From Phoenix dactylifera (lineage: Eukaryota; Streptophyta; Magnoliopsida; Arecales; Arecaceae), in NCBI RefSeq assembly GCF_009389715.1, contig NW_024067680.1, forward strand, positions 806,001 through 870,000: a DNA stretch of 64,000 bases, read 5' to 3'. The position numbers and the translations under genes were made by a program. Numbering within the stretch: the first letter of the stretch is position 1; every line of letters starts with the position of its first letter. A model generated the notes under the pieces. The model was not told the DNA's origin and made no database searches. It saw nothing but the letters and a program-made list of their open reading frames with translations. Shown one piece after another: positions 1 to 11,449 of the stretch.

Positions 1-10
1 AGGAGTCGAC

Positions 11-1568
11 TGATAGTCCCTAGACTCTACCACAAGTGCATGGGTCATGACAAGTAGAATAGGGCAAAAAGAGTATCGTTTCCACAAGGAGGCGATTCAA
101 GTACCAATTTATAAATTTCCTATATTATTTAGACAACCCCAAATTGATGTGACTGACTGCAATTTCTTGACCTGAAAAATCAAATGTGAAAGGTTCCTAG
201 GGCTTGGATTTCATCAATTGAATTCCTTCAATGAATTTAAATCTGATTGTTAATATTCTGCTAATTACAATGACCGAATCCCTTTTTTTTATGTGATATC
301 CTCTTTCAAGGTATAACACCTATACTTATATTAATCCTATGTCTACTTTCGTGATCATAGAAATTAATATAAATTCATTATGATCTGTGAAATTCTTGAT
401 TGTAGGTCACAAGGGTGTGCATTTATTTCTAAACTACACCACCAATGTTTGATAAATTCACCAACTAATATCGAACTTCAACTTTCGTTACTTCATTCAA
501 CATCTTAAGCATGCAATTCATGGCCAGTAAATTGCAAGAATGAAAACCGAAATCATCAAATTGCAATTAACAAAAGATATTCAATACAACCATACTCAAT
601 TCATATCAAAAATTCAATGACTACGTCCTAGCCCTAGGGTAAGAAAACTAGCAAATCATAACTAATAAATCAATCCAATTATTTCTCAAACATAAATTCG
701 CATTCAACATTCTTAAAAACAATTCAGCAAATAAAAAATAAAAAAATATATATATATGAGAAAGGAAAAGAACTCTGTATTTGCAAAAATCCTCCGTTCC
801 GTTCTTTCTCCCAGAATTCCAGCTTTTTCTTCCTCTCGGAATTTCTAGCTTTTCCTCCTCTCGGAATTTCAGATTCTCTGCTTCTTCTTTTTTTTTATCT
901 GCTTCTCCTCCTCTTCGTATCTGCTAGCTCTCCTTCTCTTTTTCGGAATTTCCTTTTTTTGAATTTTAAAACAGATTTCCTCCCTATCTGCTAGCTGAAA
1001 TCCCGAAATTCTAGGCTGATTTTTAGACTCGACTCCCAGCTGGATTTAGAGCACCAAAACGATATACTTTGGAGTTGGACCCTTCACGAAAGTTTTAGAT
1101 ATAGTTCTCAGCTTTCCAACGCATCTGGGTTTGCATTATTCTGACTTATATAACTCCAGATACAAGCTGAAAACCGAAACAGGGTCTGGGCCGCAGTAAA
1201 ATTCTGGACAGATTCGGACTTCTCCGTTTCGGCTAAGTTTTGGACTTTAAAACGGCAGAACTTGGTTTTGTGATCTTCATAAAAGTTTTAGATCTCCATC
1301 TTATCTTTCCAGCAAGCTAAACAACATCTAAAACGGAGGTCTGTAGCTCTAGTTAGAACCCAAAAACCGAACAGTGTTCTGGGTTGACTAGACCAGCCCA
1401 ATTTCAACCAATTCAATAATTAAACACCTGCAAAATACCAAGAATTTTCAAGAATTAAATAAATATAAAAGACACCTAAATTCTAGACAAATGAGCTAAG
1501 AACATACAAAACACTCTAAAACAAAATAATTAAGACTAAGAAAATGTGTGAAATAAATTCCCACGTCA
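11..1568 (-). repeat. 3' LTR of the Athila element
   Basis: This 1558-bp sequence is nearly identical to 8311-9868; differences seen are at about 336, 1018 and 1376. On the minus strand it starts TGACGTGG and ends ACTATCA. It contains several pyrimidine-rich runs and no coding frame of note. Confidence 0.95.
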
Positions 1569-2891
1569 AATACCCCCAAACTTGAATGTTTGCTTGTCCT
1601 CAAGCAAAAGAAAAACCATAAAAACAAAGGACAATAACCATAGTCAGGCTCAACTCATCACACCCAAAGGACCTATCATGTAAACATCAAATCTTCAACT
1701 TAGTACATAAACAATAGCAAATAAAGGAAAACTAAGCATACTCACATTCTCTAGATCAAATATCCATATATAATTCCAAACTCAATCATATTTATCATGC
1801 GACCAACACAATTGAATCATGTAACAACTCAACCTGCAATCACCCCTTTTCACTACTACAAACAAGGTAGCAAACTAGAGAGTTTTTTTTTTTTTTTTTT
1901 GAAATTTATTCTTTGTCTTTAAGTTGTCACTTGCCTTTTGACGCGAATACAAGCATTTGTGATGGATGCACCCGGTTACTCAACAAGTCACATACTTAAA
2001 GTGCTTTTGCATACTCATATTTCAAGTTGCCGTTTGACGTAAAAGTAAACATTGGTGATGAATACCCCTAGTTACTAAGCAACTCAAAACATTGGAGTAG
2101 AAAGAACTTTGTACACATTTATTTATTCGACTGTCTAATCATTATCACTCTATTTACTTAAACCCTGTTTAGGACTAGATCAAAGGGGATAATCACAAGA
2201 AAAGCATCACACTCATCTTTTATGCATAATCACACAACTCATACAACTTTGCAAGGAAAGATGTACTTCAATAATCCCAAAGGAAAACAAATATGCTTAC
2301 TCTTGCTTTATAAGATATTGCCTATCCTAAATCAAAATTCAATGCTTAAACACAATAAAGAACCCAAAAGTGTAATGTTGATCCTAGATAAGTCTCACAC
2401 AAGTGCAAATGCATGTTCATTTCTCCTAATCTTTCACATAAAAATTTGGTTTGGAAGACATGGATATGATCACCAATTAACTTGCATGAAAGTGAACAAA
2501 CCAGAATTTCGAAAAAATTTTCTTTCTCAAACAAACATAACCTGTACCAACATTCAGCATAATCAAATATCCACTCCCCCAAATTTTCACATTGTCCTCA
2601 ATGTGAAAGCAAAGAAAAATGGAAGACTAATACTCCCCTTTTAGCAAGGCTGAACACAATGAATGTCCGACTGAATTGAACACGAACTAGCTTTTTGCTT
2701 GATTTTTCTGCACCTACACAACACAACCAAAAAGAAAGGGGTAACAACAATAATTATTCAAAGACTTAAATAAAAACAACAATTAAAACATATAACAAAA
2801 GACAAAAGAAAGGATTTTTTTTTTTTTTTTTGTGGTTGGGTTGCCTCCCAAGAAGCGCTTGTTTACAGTCATTAGCTTGACTTCCACACCA
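1569..2891 (-). other. 3' non-coding region of Athila with polypurine tract
   Basis: Just inside the 3' LTR, the minus strand has a purine tract, AAGTTTGGGGGTATT, at 1569-1583. This is the expected plus-strand primer. The rest up to the gag-pol stop is AT-rich and holds poly-A/T runs (for example around 1886-1900 and 2816-2831). Only short chance open frames are seen, so there is no env-like gene. Confidence 0.8.
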
Positions 2892-5800
2892 TCAACCATA
2901 GGTAGGATTCTTCAAAGAGTAAATCACTCCTTTAGGAACCACATTACTAGCAAGATAAGGCTTCAAACGCTGCCCATTAACCTTGAATGCACCAGTGACC
3001 TCACTACGCACCTCAACAGCACCATATGGATACACTTTCGTTACCGTGAATGGGCCAGACCACCTAGAACGAAGCTTGCCTGGAAATAACTTAAGTCTTG
3101 AGTTGAAGAGTAATACTTGCTGCCCAATTTCGAAGTTTCTAATCTGAAGATGTTTGTCATGCCAATGCTTTGTCTTTTCCTTGTAAATCCGAGTATTTTC
3201 ATAAGCATCCAACCTAAACTCCTCCAACTCACTCAACTGTAACAATCTCTTTTCCCCCGCAGCTTTCAAATCCATGTTCAAATCCTTGATTGCCCAATAG
3301 GCCCTGTGTTCCAATTCCACTGGTAAGTGACAAGACTTTCCAAAGACAAGTCTGTAAGGAGACATACCCAAAGGTGTCTTGAAAGCTGTCCTATAGGCCC
3401 AAAGTGCATCATCTAACTTATTTGCCCAATCCTTTCTTGAACTGCTCACAGTTTTCTCCAAAATTTGCTTCAATTCCCTATTTGCAAGTTCCACTTGCCC
3501 ATTTGTTTGGGGATGATAGGCAAGTGCCACCTTATGAGTAACCCCATATTTCTTCAACAAAGCCTCAAATGACCGATTACAAAAATGGGAGCCTTCATCA
3601 CTAATAATAGCTCTCGGCACACCAAATCTTGAAAAAATATTTTTCTTCACAAATCTCATCACCACTCGAGAGTCATTAGTCTGAGTTGCAGTAGCTTCAA
3701 CCCATTTAGACACATAATCCACTGCTACCAGAATGTACTGATTATTGAAGGAAGAAGGAAATGGGCCCATGAAATCAATTCCCCATAAATCAAACAGTTC
3801 AACCTCCAAGATATTGGTCAAGGGCATCTCATTCTTTTTCGAAATGTTGCCAACCCTCTGACATCTATCACACATGCTCACATATTGTCTAGTATCTTGA
3901 TACATGGTCGGCCAATAAAAACCAGATTGCCATACCTTTGCAACTGTCTTAGAGGTACTGAAATGTCCACCACACTCCAAGGAATGGCAATAGTCAAGTA
4001 TATCCTCCATCTCATCTTGGGGCACACATCTTCTAATCATCCCATCTGCACAGTGTTTATAGAGTAGCGGTTCTTCCCAAAAATAATGCTTCACATCCCA
4101 CAAAAACTTTTTCTTCTGATGATAGCTCAAATCAGGGGGAACAATGCCACTCACCAAATAGTTCACCAAATCAGCATACCAGGGGATGACTGAAACTGCC
4201 AACAACTGCTCATCTGGAAAGCTTTCATTAATGGGCACCTCATCTGCTCTTGACTGCCCCTCTAATCTAGACAAGTGATCTGCCACCACATTCTCCATGC
4301 CTCTCTTGTCTCGAATCTCAAGATCAAATTCTTGAAGCAACAGCACCCACCGAATCAAGCGCGGTTTGGCATCTTTCTTTTTCAGCAAGTACTTGATTGC
4401 TGAATGGTCCGTATATACGATTACCTTGGAACCTACAAGATAAGATCGAAACTTGTCAAAAGCAAACACAACAGCAAGCAATTCTTTTTCAGTAGTTGCA
4501 TAATTCAACTGTGCATTATTTAAAACTCTACTAGCATAATATATAACATGCAACTTCCTGTCTTTTCTCTGGCCGAGAACAGCACCCAGAGCGAAATCAC
4601 TAGCATCACACATTAGCTCAAAAGGCAAACTCCAATCTGGGGCTGCCATAATTGGTGCTGACACCAACTCTTGCTTCAACCTGTTAAAAGCATTCAAGCA
4701 GTCCTTATCAAAATCAAACACAACATCCTTATTCAACAGATTACAAAGAGGTTTAGAAATTTTAGAGAAATCCTTAATAAAACGCCGGTAAAATCCTGTG
4801 TGACCAAGAAAACTTCTAACTCCCTTAACATTTGTAGGTGGTGGCAATTTTTCAATAATTTCTATTTTTGCTCGGTCCACTTCAAGGCCTCTTGCTGAAA
4901 TTTTGTGGCCTAAAACAATACCTTCCTGCACCATAAAATGACATTTCTCCCAATTCAAGACCAAATTGGTCTCCTCACAGCGCTGCAAAACTCGAGATAA
5001 GTTATCTAAACAACTATCAAAAGAAGATCCAAAAACAGAAAAATCATCCATGAAAACCTCCATGATCTTTTCAACAAAATCAGAGAAAATAGCCATCATG
5101 CAACGTTGGAATGTAGCAGGTGCATTACACAAACCAAAAGGCATCCTACGGAATGCAAAAGTACCATAAGGACAAGTGAAGGTGGTCTTTTCTTGATCTT
5201 CGGGGGATATAGAAATCTGGTTATACCCTGAATAACCATCTAAAAAACAGTAATATGCATACCCAGCAAGTCTCTCAAGCACCTGATCAAGAAAAGGTAA
5301 AGGAAAATGATCCTTACGGGTAACACTATTAAGTTTCCTATAATCTATGCAGACTCTCCACCCAGTTACTGTCCTAGTGGGAATTAATTCATTATTTTCA
5401 TTATGCACCACAGTCATCCCACCCTTTTTAGGTACTACCTGCACTGGACTAATCCATAAACTATCAGATATAGGATAAATAATCCCTGCATCTAACCATT
5501 TAAGAACTTCAGCCCTAACTACTTCTTTCATGTTCGGATTTAACCGTCTCTGATTTTCAACAATAGGTTTATGGTTATCCTCCATTAAAATTCTATGCAT
5601 ACACAATGAAGGGCTAATTCCTCTAAGGTCTGATATAGTCCATCCTATGGCTTTTTTTCTCAATCTCAAAATACGTATCAATTTGTCAAGTTGCTCATCA
5701 GACAAAGAAACACTCACAATCACAGGCAAAGTATTATTCTCACCTAAAAATGCATACATGAGATGTGAGGGTAATGGCTTCAACTCCAGAACTGGTGCTT

Positions 5801-8195
5801 GCACATTAGAAGGGGGAGGGGGTGGCTTACCTTTGCCGATATCCTCAAAATAAATACCTCTCTTCTTTGGCTTAGGACATGTAGCCTCTAATGCACACGC
5901 CACTTTAGCAATCTCTAGATTATCATCTTTACTTGTCCCTGCACTCACTAAACAAGTCTCAAGAGGTTCTTTAGTATTTTCAGCCTTAAAAAACTCTCTG
6001 GTCGACTCATCTACAACATCAACTCGAAAAACATGATCAGTAAAAGAAGGATATTTAGTAGCTTCAAATAAATTAAACTCTACCTCTTCTTCACCAACCT
6101 TCAAAGTCAACCTACCATTCTTAACATCTATGATAGCTCCAGCTGTGGCTAGAAAGGGCCGGCCTAAAATGATAGGGATCTCGGTGTCTTCTTCCATCTC
6201 CAAAACAATAAAATCAACTGGAATGATAAACTTCTTTACCTTGATCAGCACATTCTCAAGAATACCTAAAGGATATTTGACCGATCGATCAGCTAGCTGC
6301 AAAGAGATGGTAGTAGGCTTTAACTCCTTCAATCCAAGCTTCCTAGATACAGATAAAGGCATTAGTGAAACACTAGCACCTAAATCACACAAAGCTCTAG
6401 AAAAATCAACATCACCTATAGTACAAGGAATAGAAAAACTCCCTGGATCTCTTAGCTTTGGTGGAAGCTTATTCTGGATAATGGCACTGCATTCCTCCGT
6501 CAAGGCAATGGTCTCGAAATCTTCCAATTTCCTCTTCTTAGACATGATCTCCTTTAAAAATTTTGTATATGCAGGAATTTGTGCTAAGGCGTCTGCAAAA
6601 GGAATATTAATGTGAAGCTGCCTAAACACTTTCAAAAATTTCTCAAACTGTTGATCAATTTTATTCTGCTTAAGCCTTTGAGGAAAAGGAATGGGAGGAA
6701 CATAAGGTTCGACTGGTGGTAGTGGGGATGGTGTCTTGGCTAGGTCCTCAACTTCTTCACTGACCTTCTTGTTCACCTCTTCATAGTCTACTTTATCACC
6801 AACTATAGTCTCACCACTTACCTGACCAAGTTGCTTACCACTTCTCAAGGTGACTGCCTTGCAATGCTCCTTCGGATTGACCTCTGTCTTACTAGGCAAA
6901 TTACCCTGTCCACGAGAATTGATGGAATTGGCTAACTGCCCCAATTGAATCTCCACATTTCTATTGGAACTCGCCAACTGGTCAACCTTTGCTTCCAGTC
7001 TCTCAAATCTCTCTGAACTGGCATTGGCTAACTTCTCAATAGCTATCTCCCAAGACTGTTTACTTTCTGGTTGGGATGGTTTTGGTTGGAAACCAGGAGG
7101 ATGGAGAGGTCTAGAACTGCTACCTTGGTTACCTTGATCTTTCCATGAAAAGTTAGGATGATTCCTCCATCCTGGGTTGTATGTGTTGGAATAAGGGTTG
7201 TTCTGCTGTTGCTGCCTGTTATAATTAGACACAAATTGAACCTGCATACAATCAGAACTCATGTGAGCTCCTCCACAGCAATCACAACTCAATACAGGAC
7301 TAGAAACGGAATTCACATTACCTAGCTTACCGAACATTTTTACTAGAGAATCAACCTTGGCATTCAACATGTTTATGCCATCTACATCATACATACCTGG
7401 AACTTTCTTAGGCATACATCTTTCATTAGACCACTGATAATTGTTAGAGGCCATTTCTTCTAACAACTCATATGCCTCTTCTGTTGACTTACTCATTAAA
7501 GTACCTCCTGCAGCTGCATCTATAGTAATTCTGACTGAATGTGTTAATCCATTATAGAAAGTCTGTACAATCAGCCAATCAGGAAGACCATGATGTGGAC
7601 ACTTCCTCTGCAAATCCTTAAACCTCTCCCAGGCTTCATACAAAGATTCACCATCAAACTGAGCAAAACTGGTAATATCATTTCTAAGTTTGGCAGTCTT
7701 ACCTGGGGGAAAATACTTACTCAGAAAAGCTTGTGACAAGGCATTCCAGGTGGTGAAAGAGTTAGGCGCTTTGGAATTCAACCAGGCCTTGGCTTTATCC
7801 TTTAGAGAAAATGGAAAAAGTCGGAGTCGAATAGCATCATCACTAACTCCATTCATCTTGATTGTATCACAAATCTCCAAGAAATTGGCAAGGTGTGCAT
7901 GTGGATCCTCAGAAGGTCCTCCACCAAACTGCTCCTGCTGCACCATCTGGATGAGACCAGGCTTAATCTCAAAATTATTAGCATTGACTGTAGGTCTCAC
8001 AATACTGGGTTGAGCACCATTGACATTCGGCACTGCATAGTCACTCAACAACCTTTTATTCTGGTTATCTTGATTATCTGCCATGGCTACTGCTTGTTTT
8101 TGCTTTAGCTCTAATCTTTGTTGTTTCCTTAATGCTCGTAGGGTTCTCTCAATTTCTGGATCAAAAGGCTCAATTAGCTCACAGTTTCGTGGCAT
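2892..8195 (-). CDS. gag-pol: Athila gag-pol polyprotein, intact
   Basis: A single 1767-codon frame encodes the whole retrotransposition polyprotein. In order there is a retrotransposon gag domain (about residues 75-235), a CCHC-like zinc knuckle ([13 protein letters not shown], about 305), an aspartic protease whose active site reads CDLGAS rather than the usual DSGA or DTGA (about 601), a reverse transcriptase with [10 protein letters not shown] and catalytic FMDD (about 1048), an RNase H with CDAS (about 1195), and an integrase. The integrase has an HHCC zinc finger (about 1402-1448) and DDE residues in GIDFMGP, SDEGSH and NGQVE (about 1470, 1532 and 1568). The ATG at 8195 lies just downstream of the primer site. 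There are no internal stops or frameshifts, so the protein could be functional. The protease Asp-Leu-Gly is a variant worth noting. Confidence 0.93.
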   Translation of the reverse strand: MPRNCELIEPFDPEIERTLRALRKQQRLELKQKQAVAMADNQDNQNKRLLSDYAVPNVNGAQPSIVRPTVNANNFEIKPGLIQMVQQEQFGGGPSEDPHAHLANFLEICDTIKMNGVSDDAIRLRLFPFSLKDKAKAWLNSKAPNSFTTWNALSQAFLSKYFPPGKTAKLRNDITSFAQFDGESLYEAWERFKDLQRKCPHHGLPDWLIVQTFYNGLTHSVRITIDAAAGGTLMSKSTEEAYELLEEMASNNYQWSNERCMPKKVPGMYDVDGINMLNAKVDSLVKMFGKLGNVNSVSSPVLSCDCCGGAHMSSDCMQVQFVSNYNRQQQQNNPYSNTYNPGWRNHPNFSWKDQGNQGSSSRPLHPPGFQPKPSQPESKQSWEIAIEKLANASSERFERLEAKVDQLASSNRNVEIQLGQLANSINSRGQGNLPSKTEVNPKEHCKAVTLRSGKQLGQVSGETIVGDKVDYEEVNKKVSEEVEDLAKTPSPLPPVEPYVPPIPFPQRLKQNKIDQQFEKFLKVFRQLHINIPFADALAQIPAYTKFLKEIMSKKRKLEDFETIALTEECSAIIQNKLPPKLRDPGSFSIPCTIGDVDFSRALCDLGASVSLMPLSVSRKLGLKELKPTTISLQLADRSVKYPLGILENVLIKVKKFIIPVDFIVLEMEEDTEIPIILGRPFLATAGAIIDVKNGRLTLKVGEEEVEFNLFEATKYPSFTDHVFRVDVVDESTREFFKAENTKEPLETCLVSAGTSKDDNLEIAKVACALEATCPKPKKRGIYFEDIGKGKPPPPPSNVQAPVLELKPLPSHLMYAFLGENNTLPVIVSVSLSDEQLDKLIRILRLRKKAIGWTISDLRGISPSLCMHRILMEDNHKPIVENQRRLNPNMKEVVRAEVLKWLDAGIIYPISDSLWISPVQVVPKKGGMTVVHNENNELIPTRTVTGWRVCIDYRKLNSVTRKDHFPLPFLDQVLERLAGYAYYCFLDGYSGYNQISISPEDQEKTTFTCPYGTFAFRRMPFGLCNAPATFQRCMMAIFSDFVEKIMEVFMDDFSVFGSSFDSCLDNLSRVLQRCEETNLVLNWEKCHFMVQEGIVLGHKISARGLEVDRAKIEIIEKLPPPTNVKGVRSFLGHTGFYRRFIKDFSKISKPLCNLLNKDVVFDFDKDCLNAFNRLKQELVSAPIMAAPDWSLPFELMCDASDFALGAVLGQRKDRKLHVIYYASRVLNNAQLNYATTEKELLAVVFAFDKFRSYLVGSKVIVYTDHSAIKYLLKKKDAKPRLIRWVLLLQEFDLEIRDKRGMENVVADHLSRLEGQSRADEVPINESFPDEQLLAVSVIPWYADLVNYLVSGIVPPDLSYHQKKKFLWDVKHYFWEEPLLYKHCADGMIRRCVPQDEMEDILDYCHSLECGGHFSTSKTVAKVWQSGFYWPTMYQDTRQYVSMCDRCQRVGNISKKNEMPLTNILEVELFDLWGIDFMGPFPSSFNNQYILVAVDYVSKWVEATATQTNDSRVVMRFVKKNIFSRFGVPRAIISDEGSHFCNRSFEALLKKYGVTHKVALAYHPQTNGQVELANRELKQILEKTVSSSRKDWANKLDDALWAYRTAFKTPLGMSPYRLVFGKSCHLPVELEHRAYWAIKDLNMDLKAAGEKRLLQLSELEEFRLDAYENTRIYKEKTKHWHDKHLQIRNFEIGQQVLLFNSRLKLFPGKLRSRWSGPFTVTKVYPYGAVEVRSEVTGAFKVNGQRLKPYLASNVVPKGVIYSLKNPTYG

Positions 8196-8286
8196 ACACT
8201 AAATATAGAAAACGTAAATTAACAAAAAGAACAAAACAGTCTAAATTAATGCAGAAAATTATTTGTATTGATATTAAAAACAATCC

Positions 8287-8304
8287 TCCCCGGCAACGGC
8301 GCCA
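8287..8304 (-). other. Primer binding site complementary to tRNA-Asp
   Basis: The plus strand reads TCCCCGGCAACGGCGCCA, which is the 3' end of plant tRNA-Asp including CCA, so the minus-strand RNA can pair with that tRNA to prime reverse transcription. It is six bases inside the 5' LTR, as expected. Confidence 0.88.
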
Positions 8305-8310
8305 AAAACT

Positions 8311-9868
8311 TGATAGTCCCTAGACTCTACCACAAGTGCATGGGTCATGACAAGTAGAATAGGGCAAAAAGAGTATCGTTTCCACAAGGAGGCGATTCAA
8401 GTACCAATTTATAAATTTCCTATATTATTTAGACAACCCCAAATTGATGTGACTGACTGCAATTTCTTGACCTGAAAAATCAAATGTGAAAGGTTCCTAG
8501 GGCTTGGATTTCATCAATTGAATTCCTTCAATGAATTTAAATCTGATTGTTAATATTCTGCTAATTACAATGACCGAATCCCTTTTTTTTATGTGATATC
8601 CTCTTTCAAGGTATAACACCTATACCTATATTAATCCTATGTCTACTTTCGTGATCATAGAAATTAATATAAATTCATTATGATCTGTGAAATTCTTGAT
8701 TGTAGGTCACAAGGGTGTGCATTTATTTCTAAACTACACCACCAATGTTTGATAAATTCACCAACTAATATCGAACTTCAACTTTCGTTACTTCATTCAA
8801 CATCTTAAGCATGCAATTCATGGCCAGTAAATTGCAAGAATGAAAACCGAAATCATCAAATTGCAATTAACAAAAGATATTCAATACAACCATACTCAAT
8901 TCATATCAAAAATTCAATGACTACGTCCTAGCCCTAGGGTAAGAAAACTAGCAAATCATAACTAATAAATCAATCCAATTATTTCTCAAACATAAATTCG
9001 CATTCAACATTCTTAAAAACAATTCAGCAAATAAAAAATAAAAAAATATATATATATGAGAAAGGAAAAGAACTCTGTATTTGCAAAAATCCTCCGTTCC
9101 GTTCTTTCTCCCAGAATTCCAGCTTTTTCTTCCTCTCGGAATTTCTAGCTTTTCCTCCTCTCGGAATTTCAGATTCTCTGCTTCTTCTTTTTTTTTATCT
9201 GCTTCTCCTCCTCTTCGTATCTGCTAGCTCTCCTTCTCTTTTTCGGAATTTCCTTTTTTTGAATTTTAAAACAGATTTCCTCCCTATCTGCTAGCTGAAA
9301 TCCCGAAATTCTAGGCTAATTTTTAGACTCGACTCCCAGCTGGATTTAGAGCACCAAAACGATATACTTTGGAGTTGGACCCTTCACGAAAGTTTTAGAT
9401 ATAGTTCTCAGCTTTCCAACGCATCTGGGTTTGCATTATTCTGACTTATATAACTCCAGATACAAGCTGAAAACCGAAACAGGGTCTGGGCCGCAGTAAA
9501 ATTCTGGACAGATTCGGACTTCTCCGTTTCGGCTAAGTTTTGGACTTTAAAACGGCAGAACTTGGTTTTGTGATCTTCATAAAAGTTTTAGATCTCCATC
9601 TTATCTTTCCAGCAAGCTAAACAACATCTAAAACGGAGGTCTGTAGCTCTAGTTAGAACCCAAAAACCGAACAGTATTCTGGGTTGACTAGACCAGCCCA
9701 ATTTCAACCAATTCAATAATTAAACACCTGCAAAATACCAAGAATTTTCAAGAATTAAATAAATATAAAAGACACCTAAATTCTAGACAAATGAGCTAAG
9801 AACATACAAAACACTCTAAAACAAAATAATTAAGACTAAGAAAATGTGTGAAATAAATTCCCACGTCA
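8311..9868 (-). repeat. 5' LTR of the Athila element
   Basis: This is the promoter-side LTR for the minus-strand element, 1558 bp long and identical in length to the other LTR with about three mismatches. It ends next to TCGAC, the target duplication. Confidence 0.95.
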
Positions 9869-10142
9869 TCGACTCGGCTCTCAGGGTCCAAAATAACTTC
9901 TCTGTCTTTCTGTCCGTAACTCCCTGGAGTCGACTCGTACTACCCTGGAGTCGACTCGGCAGTATCGGAGTCGACTCGCGTTCTTCAGGAGTCGACTCGT
10001 TGACAGGTTTTGAGTTGGATCTTTCTGTTCGTCTGTCTGTTCTCAGTCGGAGTCGACTCGTAACGTATCCGAGTCGACTCGAGCCTGTGCCAGTGCTTCT
10101 GAAACGCTTGGAGTCGACTCGTAATCTCCCGGAGTCGACTCG
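9869..10142. repeat. Array of GAGTCGACTC palindromes at 20-21-bp steps
   Basis: Eight copies of GAGTCGACTCG start at 9927, 9948, 9968, 9989, 10050, 10071, 10111 and 10132. The gaps are 21, 20, 21, 61, 21, 40 and 21, all close to multiples of about 20.3 bp. Spacer sequences differ. A ninth copy was split by the Athila insertion (bases 3-10 joined to 9874-9876); it would lie 61 bp before the first. I do not recognise the parent sequence. The open frames across it are a by-product of the motif. Confidence 0.85.
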
Positions 10143-10940
10143 AGTATCAGACTTTGGTTCAAATTGACTTCTTAACTTATCCAAAATGTCTTGAACCAAA
10201 TCTAGAAACACTTAACCATAAATTTACAAGAATTTTACTGAAACACTAGATTGAATTCATTAGTAAACATAAAATATACTCAAATGCTTTGAGCTCATCA
10301 AAATCAAATAGGGTTATAATCAATCACTCCACACTATGCCATAAAAAAAAAGAATGCTAGATTGCTCATACACCACCCTAGTCCCATCTTGGATTAACAT
10401 CTAAGCAAGACTTGATTTAGGAGCGGCAAGTTGTGTTTCATTGTGGACAAATAGTTGATTTTTATTTGAGTAAAATGTGTGTAACAACTTCAAAAAATAG
10501 CCAACTTAGATACGCGGTACGAAAGTTTACATTTTAAAAAAAAACAAAACAAATAGGTGCTAGCTTACAAAATCCATGTTAGGGTAGAAAAAATTAGAGT
10601 CTTAATGATTAGAATTCCCAAATAATCAACCCCCTCTATTGACATTATATATTGTTAAATAACAAACTAATGTGGAGTATATGCCTGGGTTGGTCATTTG
10701 ATCGACACTGCTTGCAAATGGTTCATGTTACAGCTAGATTTGAGCTCCAATCAAGCTTGAATAATAAATAATTTTTTTCTTAATAAAAGTTATCATCCAA
10801 TCCACCTAAAAGGCATGACTGTCAGCGGGGTCTTATCCACAGTCAATAAAGTGCCAAACTTCATGACAATTAACTTAGACGCCCTCCGTTATTTAATATA
10901 TTTTTCTCCTGTTCTTGCTGAAGCCCTGTTACTCTGCTTT
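10143..10940. other. AT-rich intergenic DNA upstream of the first DUF3774 gene
   Basis: I see no gene, tRNA or clear repeat in this stretch. It is AT-rich with short homopolymer runs. Confidence 0.6.
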
Positions 10941-10950
10941 CAGCTAGATA

Positions 10951-11057
10951 AACAATATGGCCCCCGGTATCTGGGAAACCGTGGGAGGCCCAAAACCGGC
11001 AGCATCTCATCCCCAGTTTTCTCCCATCTCAATCTTTCAGCCAGCCTCTATATATAC
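10951..11057 (+). promoter_or_regulatory. Promoter of DUF3774 gene 1
   Basis: A 30-bp block at 10951-10980, with core GCCCCCGGTAT then GGGAAACC, is shared with three paralogues. A second shared block, near 11013, reads CAGTTTTCTCCCATC. A TATA box (TCTATATATA) lies at about 11048-11057, roughly 100 bp before the ATG. Confidence 0.75.
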
Positions 11058-11158
11058 ACACTCTCCTTCCAGCTTTGTTATCAAGCTCGCCAAAGCAAAC
11101 AACTTTCCTCCCTTCATATCTTCCTCAAATTCAGAGTACTCAGAGAGAGAGAGAAGAG

Positions 11159-11449
11159 ATGTGTTCTGCAAGCACGGCTTCTTTGATCGTGGCAGCGAGC
11201 ATGGGTGCGGTGGAAGCCCTCAAGGACCAAGGAGGGCTGTGCCGTTGGAACTATGCCATCAGATCTCTCAACCAGCAAGCCAAGAACAACATCCGTTCCT
11301 TCCCTCGGACCAGGAGGGTGTCTTCTTCTTCTTCTTCTTCTTCTGACATTGAGAGGAGGAAAGGATCTGAGGGGGCTGATGAGAAGGCCAAGCGATCGGA
11401 GGAGGCGCTGAGAAAAGTCATGTACTTGAGCTGTTGGGGTCCTAATTAG
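11159..11449 (+). CDS. Wound-induced DUF3774 protein, copy 1
   Basis: A 96-residue single-exon protein of the plant wound-induced family (DUF3774). Family hallmarks are the N-terminal segment ending VGAVEALKDQ-like (here MGAVEALKDQ), the CRWNYAIRSL motif, a serine-rich middle with a run of eight Ser, and the C-terminal VMYLSCWGPN. The biochemical role of the family is poorly known; members are small and are often induced by wounding or stress. The start was chosen by alignment with the paralogues (MASAS, MGSAS); here residue 2 is Cys, giving MCSAS. An upstream in-frame ATG exists at 11075 but is downstream of the TATA box and not conserved. The 5' leader has a GA-rich run just before the ATG, as in the other copies. 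Confidence 0.9.
   Translation: MCSASTASLIVAASMGAVEALKDQGGLCRWNYAIRSLNQQAKNNIRSFPRTRRVSSSSSSSSDIERRKGSEGADEKAKRSEEALRKVMYLSCWGPN

Larger units (their letters stand above)
11..9868 (-). mobile_element. Complete Athila-type Ty3/gypsy LTR retrotransposon
   Basis: The element is 9858 bp, has two 1558-bp LTRs (TG...CA ends) and is flanked by a 5-bp target duplication TCGAC (6-10 and 9869-9873). Reading on the minus strand the order is 5' LTR, primer site matching plant tRNA-Asp, one intact gag-pol frame, about 1.3 kb of non-coding sequence, polypurine tract and 3' LTR. The Athila lineage is inferred from the tRNA-Asp primer site, the long LTRs and the reverse transcriptase style. No env-like frame is present, although some Athila members have one. 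I saw only three substitutions between the LTRs, so the insertion is recent. Confidence 0.95.

Noticed and set aside
9816..10211. 131-codon minus-strand frame rich in VDSGRLRVDS-like repeats
   Set aside because: It is produced by the GAGTCGACTC palindromes and starts inside the LTR; step lengths of 20 and 21 bp would not keep a protein repeat in frame.
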